The translations under genes and the position numbers were made by a program. A stretch of DNA of 10,664 nucleotides from JAPLFM01 sp964650885 (lineage in GTDB: Bacteria > Bacteroidota > Ignavibacteria > Kapaibacteriales > UBA2268): assembly GCA_964650885.1 (NCBI GenBank), contig CAZYXG010000062.1:1-10664 (forward strand). Reading direction: 5' to 3'. This document shows positions 7,720 through 10,664 of the stretch, in pieces. The notes below the pieces were generated by a model that made no database searches, was not told where the DNA came from, and was given only the letters and a program-made list of their open reading frames with translations. Every line of letters starts with the position of its first letter. Position 1 is the stretch's first letter.

Positions 7720-8649
7720 ATGATTAAATATAAAATATTCTTAATACTTTGCATTTTCTCGACTCTGCAAGCAGAATCGCCTTATAGTTTTTTGCGATAT
7801 AATGCTGGAGCAAGGGCTGCCGCTCTTGGCGGATCAGCTGTTTGCTTGAAAGACGACCCATCTGCGGTTTTCTTCAATCCTGCATTAATTTCAACAGTGG
7901 AAAAAGATAATTTGAATTTCACTTTCTTGAAACACGTGCTTGATATGAATTCTGGTAATGTAACATACATTTATGACAAATTGGAAGATGGCAAACTTGC
8001 TGCCAATATTGCTTATACAAACTATGGCTCCTTCGATTATAGAGATGCTGCTGGTATTCCTTCTGGGCAAACTTTTTCTGGAAGCAATATGTCCGTTGGG
8101 GTTACTTATTCAAATGAATTAGATTCTAACTTTTATTACGGAGTAACTGGTAAGTTTATTTTTGTTGGAATTGAAAATACTAGCTCTTCTGCAATGGCTT
8201 TAGATGCTGGACTTTTCTATAAACTTAAAGATGGTAGAACAAATATTGGTGCATCTATTTTGAATGCAGGTTTCCAATTAAGCAAATTTGCTCAGTTTGC
8301 CGATAAACTTCCACTTGACGTGCGAGTTGGTATTAACCACAGATTACGTGGGTTGCCACTTTTGATAAATTTCAATTTCCATCATTTGGCAGATTCTACT
8401 GAGAACTTTTTTGATAAATTCAAGAGCTTCTCTCTTGGTGGCGAATTCTATTTCGGTAAGAATTTGCAATTGCGTGTTGGTTATGACAATCAAATAAGAA
8501 GTTTGGTTTCCAACGAAGCAGCCAAAGGACTTTCAGGACTTAGCTTTGGAGCTGGTTTCTTGGCTAAAGATGTGAAAGTAGATTATTCATTCTCTCAATA
8601 TGGCTCCGCTGCCACTTTACATAGATTTTCGGTAGGTCTTTCGCTATGA
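7720..8649 (+). CDS. porQ: PorQ/PorV-family outer-membrane protein of the type IX secretion system
   Basis: This 309-residue protein has a signal peptide (about 1-18, ending LQA) followed by FLRYNAGARAAALGGSAVCL (24-43) and a downstream NPA motif (53-55). Together these are the hallmark opening of the PorQ/PorV branch of outer-membrane beta-barrels related to FadL. NYGSFDY (101-107) followed by a glycine-rich barrel, and the overall length, fit PorQ better than PorV. The rest is alternating beta-strand sequence ending in HRFSVGLSL, suitable for a final barrel strand. Known PorQ and PorV proteins act at the outer membrane with PorU and PorZ, which attach T9SS cargo to the cell surface. A T9SS cargo gene lies nearby at 1288-4986. 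Its stop overlaps the next start as ATGA. The family is well supported; PorQ versus another paralogue is less sure. Confidence 0.75.
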   Translation: MIKYKIFLILCIFSTLQAESPYSFLRYNAGARAAALGGSAVCLKDDPSAVFFNPALISTVEKDNLNFTFLKHVLDMNSGNVTYIYDKLEDGKLAANIAYTNYGSFDYRDAAGIPSGQTFSGSNMSVGVTYSNELDSNFYYGVTGKFIFVGIENTSSSAMALDAGLFYKLKDGRTNIGASILNAGFQLSKFAQFADKLPLDVRVGINHRLRGLPLLINFNFHHLADSTENFFDKFKSFSLGGEFYFGKNLQLRVGYDNQIRSLVSNEAAKGLSGLSFGAGFLAKDVKVDYSFSQYGSAATLHRFSVGLSL

Positions 8650-9104
8650 CATTTATAAATAAAATACAACTCTTATTGGCTCTAATAATAGTTTCTAGTT
8701 TTTCGCTTTTTGCACAAATGCCAAGTGAAATAGTTTCTGCTCAAATAAACATTTCATTTGTTTCTAGCGATATATTCTTCGCAGAAGAGGCAATTAAAAC
8801 TGTTGAAATTAAGGCAGAAGAAGCTGATACTTACATATTGGTGGAAGAAAAGCTAAAGTTAATTACAGAAAACCCTAAAGTACTTGCTATTTCAAGAGAC
8901 TCTATAATAACTCTAACTGTAGAATTTGGAATATTAAAGAATATCCAATTATTGCTTGAGAGAGCTAAATTCCCTGGCAAAGATGCTGTTAAGTTCAAAA
9001 GATTAGTTTCCACAATCAAAAAAGCTGAAGAATATCTGATTGTGGAATATGAGAAACAAAAGAACTCAGCTAAAACTCCACAAGAAGAAAACAAAAAAAA
9101 GTAA
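8646..9104 (+). CDS. small secreted protein of unknown function, coupled to porQ
   Basis: I do not recognise a family for this 152-residue protein. It starts with a clear signal peptide (about 1-23, hydrophobic LLLALIIVSSF then LFA/Q). There is no cysteine, so it is not a lipoprotein. The mature part (about 24-135) looks mostly helical and charged, with Glu/Lys-rich stretches, a short more hydrophobic segment (DSIITLTVEFGIL, 85-97) and a lysine-rich tail ending KKK. It is probably periplasmic or surface-exposed. The ATG overlaps the porQ stop by four bases (ATGA), so the two are likely translated together, and a role with PorQ or in envelope biogenesis is a guess from position alone. An A8 run (9093-9100) encodes the tail. 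The stop codon directly touches the stop of the convergent flippase gene. Confidence 0.8.
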   Translation: MTFINKIQLLLALIIVSSFSLFAQMPSEIVSAQINISFVSSDIFFAEEAIKTVEIKAEEADTYILVEEKLKLITENPKVLAISRDSIITLTVEFGILKNIQLLLERAKFPGKDAVKFKRLVSTIKKAEEYLIVEYEKQKNSAKTPQEENKKK

Positions 9105-10550
9105 TTAGATTCTGATTATTTGTTTGAATTTTGTAATTTCAGTTTTGCTGAAAAATCCTAACACTAAGAGTAGTACTGGATAAAAGAGGATTAAACCAAT
9201 TGGAAGTAAGATTGACTGGAAGTAGCTCTCGGCAAAGACTTTTATTGTATAAATTACTCCAGTGGCTATAATTAATTTGGCAATTCTTCCAAACTCATAA
9301 TTGATTGTATAAACTTTGCGAGCAAAATAATATAGAACTGCTGCTGAAACAAGATAAGACCAAGCTGTAGACCACGCAGCTGCTTTAAATCCATAAATTG
9401 GTATTAATAGAAAGTTAGACCCAAAATTCACTATAGCAGCTATTCCAGCTGCAATTGAAAAATACTTAGTCTTTTTGACAAGATTCAGACCCAAACCTAA
9501 ATTATTATACACCCCATTGAAGAAATAGCCAATTAACACAAATGGCACTACTAATTCCAAACTTGACCAATAAATTGGATTATAAAAATTAACTCCAAAA
9601 AACTTAACTGCCACTAAATACTTCATTAAGAACACGCAAACTAAGAAAACAAAAGTGCAAACAAACACGAAATATGTCATCACTCGAGCAAAGAAAACAT
9701 TTGCGTCTGGTTCATTCAAATGGTTCATATAGTATGGCTTCCAAGCGTAATCGAACATTGTAACGAACAACATCATAGGTATTGCAAGCTTATAGTTTGC
9801 ACTATACAATGCTAAATCTGCACTCGAAACCATGTTTTTAAGCAAGATTTGATCGCCTAATTGCAACAAAATCACCGACAAACTTGCTGGAATTATTGGC
9901 ACTGAAAACTTAAGTAACTCACTTGTCAAATCCTTATCGAAAGAAAAGTTTAGATTACGCAATATAACGGGGATTAGCAATATTATTCCAATAGTAGAAC
10001 CAATTATATTAGCAATAAAAACACTATTTACACCAATGCCAGTATATTTAAGCAAGTAAATAGTTAAGCCAACAGTGAGTGCAATCACAGTAACACGAGT
10101 TAAAGAAAATTGGATTAACTTCCTTTCGGCTCGCAAATAGCAATAAGGAATCAATATTAAAGAATCTAGCAAAGGTAGAAATGCTGCATATTTGAACATG
10201 GACGAAAGACTTGGTTCGCTTTGGCTATAGAAATTGCTAGCCAAGAAAAAGAGTAGAGCAATAGCCACACTGGATGCTAAAACCAAAAGGAAAGTGGTGG
10301 AGAAAACTTGTTTCTCTTTTTCAGAATCGCCTTTTTGATAAAACCTAAAAAATGCAGTATCTAAACTCATACCACTCAATATATTGACAAAAGCAACTAT
10401 AGAGAAAACATAAACTACATTCCCAAAGTCACTTTGTTTCAATAAGTTAGTATAGAATGGCGTTAGCAGAAAACTAAGGAAACGCCCAAATATATTGAAA
10501 GTTCCATAGATAGCCGTATCATTAGCCAAACGCTTAAGTTTAGAATACAT
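9105..10550 (-). CDS. MOP-superfamily polysaccharide/lipid-linked oligosaccharide flippase (Wzx-like)
   Basis: This 481-residue protein consists almost entirely of hydrophobic helices. I count about 14 possible membrane segments, for example near 13-33, 44-64, 84-105, 118-138, 215-236, 292-314, 328-350, 365-385, 388-408 and 447-467. The motif GMSLDTAFFRFYQ (60-72) and the segment from LPLLDSLILIPYCYLRAERK (125-144) are typical of the oligosaccharide flippase / polysaccharide biosynthesis protein family. The length is normal for the family. Such proteins move undecaprenyl-linked sugar units across the inner membrane for O-antigen, capsule or exopolysaccharide assembly. The exact substrate cannot be deduced, and no glycosyltransferase genes are visible in the window. 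The start is the ATG at 10548-10550, with no clear Shine-Dalgarno. The gene converges on the parAB-porQ operon with no gap and no obvious terminator at its end. Confidence 0.9.
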   Translation of the reverse strand: MYSKLKRLANDTAIYGTFNIFGRFLSFLLTPFYTNLLKQSDFGNVVYVFSIVAFVNILSGMSLDTAFFRFYQKGDSEKEKQVFSTTFLLVLASSVAIALLFFLASNFYSQSEPSLSSMFKYAAFLPLLDSLILIPYCYLRAERKLIQFSLTRVTVIALTVGLTIYLLKYTGIGVNSVFIANIIGSTIGIILLIPVILRNLNFSFDKDLTSELLKFSVPIIPASLSVILLQLGDQILLKNMVSSADLALYSANYKLAIPMMLFVTMFDYAWKPYYMNHLNEPDANVFFARVMTYFVFVCTFVFLVCVFLMKYLVAVKFFGVNFYNPIYWSSLELVVPFVLIGYFFNGVYNNLGLGLNLVKKTKYFSIAAGIAAIVNFGSNFLLIPIYGFKAAAWSTAWSYLVSAAVLYYFARKVYTINYEFGRIAKLIIATGVIYTIKVFAESYFQSILLPIGLILFYPVLLLVLGFFSKTEITKFKQIIRI

Positions 10551-10604
10551 TAATTTTCTTTTATTTCAAAAAGCAATACCACCAAATGCAATTTAAGAAA
10601 ATTA
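10551..10604. repeat. 10-bp inverted repeat in the flippase leader
   Basis: TAATTTTCTT (10551-10560) and AAGAAAATTA (10595-10604) are perfect reverse complements separated by 34 bases. The left arm directly abuts the flippase start codon, so in its mRNA the arm would cover the ribosome-binding region. The arms are nearly pure A+T, so chance is possible. Confidence 0.4.
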
Positions 10605-10609
10605 TTTAA

Positions 10610-10656
10610 GAGTTATTAGTTTTGAGTGATGAGTTAAGAGTTGCATTTCGAGTTCG
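10610..10656. repeat. degenerate heptamer tandem repeat, GAGTTAT type
   Basis: Five consecutive 7-base units run from 10610 to 10644: GAGTTAT, TAGTTTT, GAGTGAT, GAGTTAA and GAGTTGC. A further GAGTTCG at 10650-10656 follows after a five-base interruption. The unit is degenerate but the 7-base spacing is exact across the first five. It lies in intergenic DNA upstream of the flippase gene and may continue past the window edge. It is not translated in any supported gene. Confidence 0.6.
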
Positions 10657-10664
10657 TTCAATCA

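Noticed and set aside
7928..7944. CACGTG core in porQ, considered as parS
   Set aside because: The flanks (GAAA before, CTTG after) do not match the TTT/AAA arms of parS.
8831..9094. 87-codon open frame on the minus strand opposite the small secreted protein
   Set aside because: The + strand frame has a signal peptide and a coupled start, while the antisense frame has no supporting feature.
9137..9153. TTTCAG-TTTTG-CTGAAA hairpin considered as the operon terminator
   Set aside because: Only a 6-bp stem, no following T-tract on either strand, and it lies inside the flippase coding sequence.
10551..10664. Possible CRISPR or tRNA content at the right edge
   Set aside because: The repeats are 7-base and degenerate with no spacers, and no cloverleaf can be drawn. 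Only short repeats are supported.

Overview
This is an AT-rich, gene-dense bacterial window (about one third G+C by eye). It most likely comes from the Bacteroidota/Chlorobiota (FCB) group. The clearest lineage marker is type IX secretion (T9SS): a large exported protein ends in a T9SS type A sorting domain, and a separate gene encodes a PorQ/PorV-type outer-membrane protein. Other support is the near absence of Shine-Dalgarno sequences and a TAnnTTTG-like -7 element. The mix of tandem OmpA domains with a proline linker, choice-of-anchor D modules and T9SS recalls Kapabacteria/Ignavibacteria-type genomes, but that placement is inference.

Left third (1-4986, + strand). The window opens inside an OmpA-family gene whose 5' end lies outside. 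It shows a polyproline linker, an OmpA-like domain, a beta-sandwich-like spacer and a second OmpA-like domain. After 48 bases, with the only strong Shine-Dalgarno of the window, comes a 1232-residue exported protein: signal peptide, von Willebrand A domain, about five ASH/choice-of-anchor D modules, two possible cohesin-like modules and a T9SS C-terminal sorting domain. A strong intrinsic terminator (5007-5040) closes this block.

Middle (5043-9104, + strand). Six genes are packed with gaps or overlaps of -1, 5, 1, 11 and -4 bases and probably form one operon: a Nudix hydrolase of the ADP-ribose pyrophosphatase type, chromosomal ParA (Soj), ParB (Spo0J), a YbgC/FadM-type hotdog acyl-CoA thioesterase with a TTG start, a PorQ-like protein, and a small secreted protein I do not recognise. 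Its first start codon sits only two bases after the T-tract of the preceding terminator, so how it is transcribed and translated is unclear.

Right (9105-10664). A 481-residue MOP-superfamily polysaccharide flippase (Wzx-like) is encoded on the minus strand. Its stop codon directly abuts the stop codon of the convergent operon. Upstream of it, 114 bases hold a 10-bp inverted repeat next to the start codon and a degenerate GAGTTAT-type heptamer repeat running towards the window edge.

The genes are mostly recognisable housekeeping and envelope functions. I see no clear new defence, mobile or RNA system. The most unexplained items are the small secreted protein coupled to porQ, the heptamer repeat, the terminator/start junction before the Nudix gene, and the multi-domain T9SS cargo.
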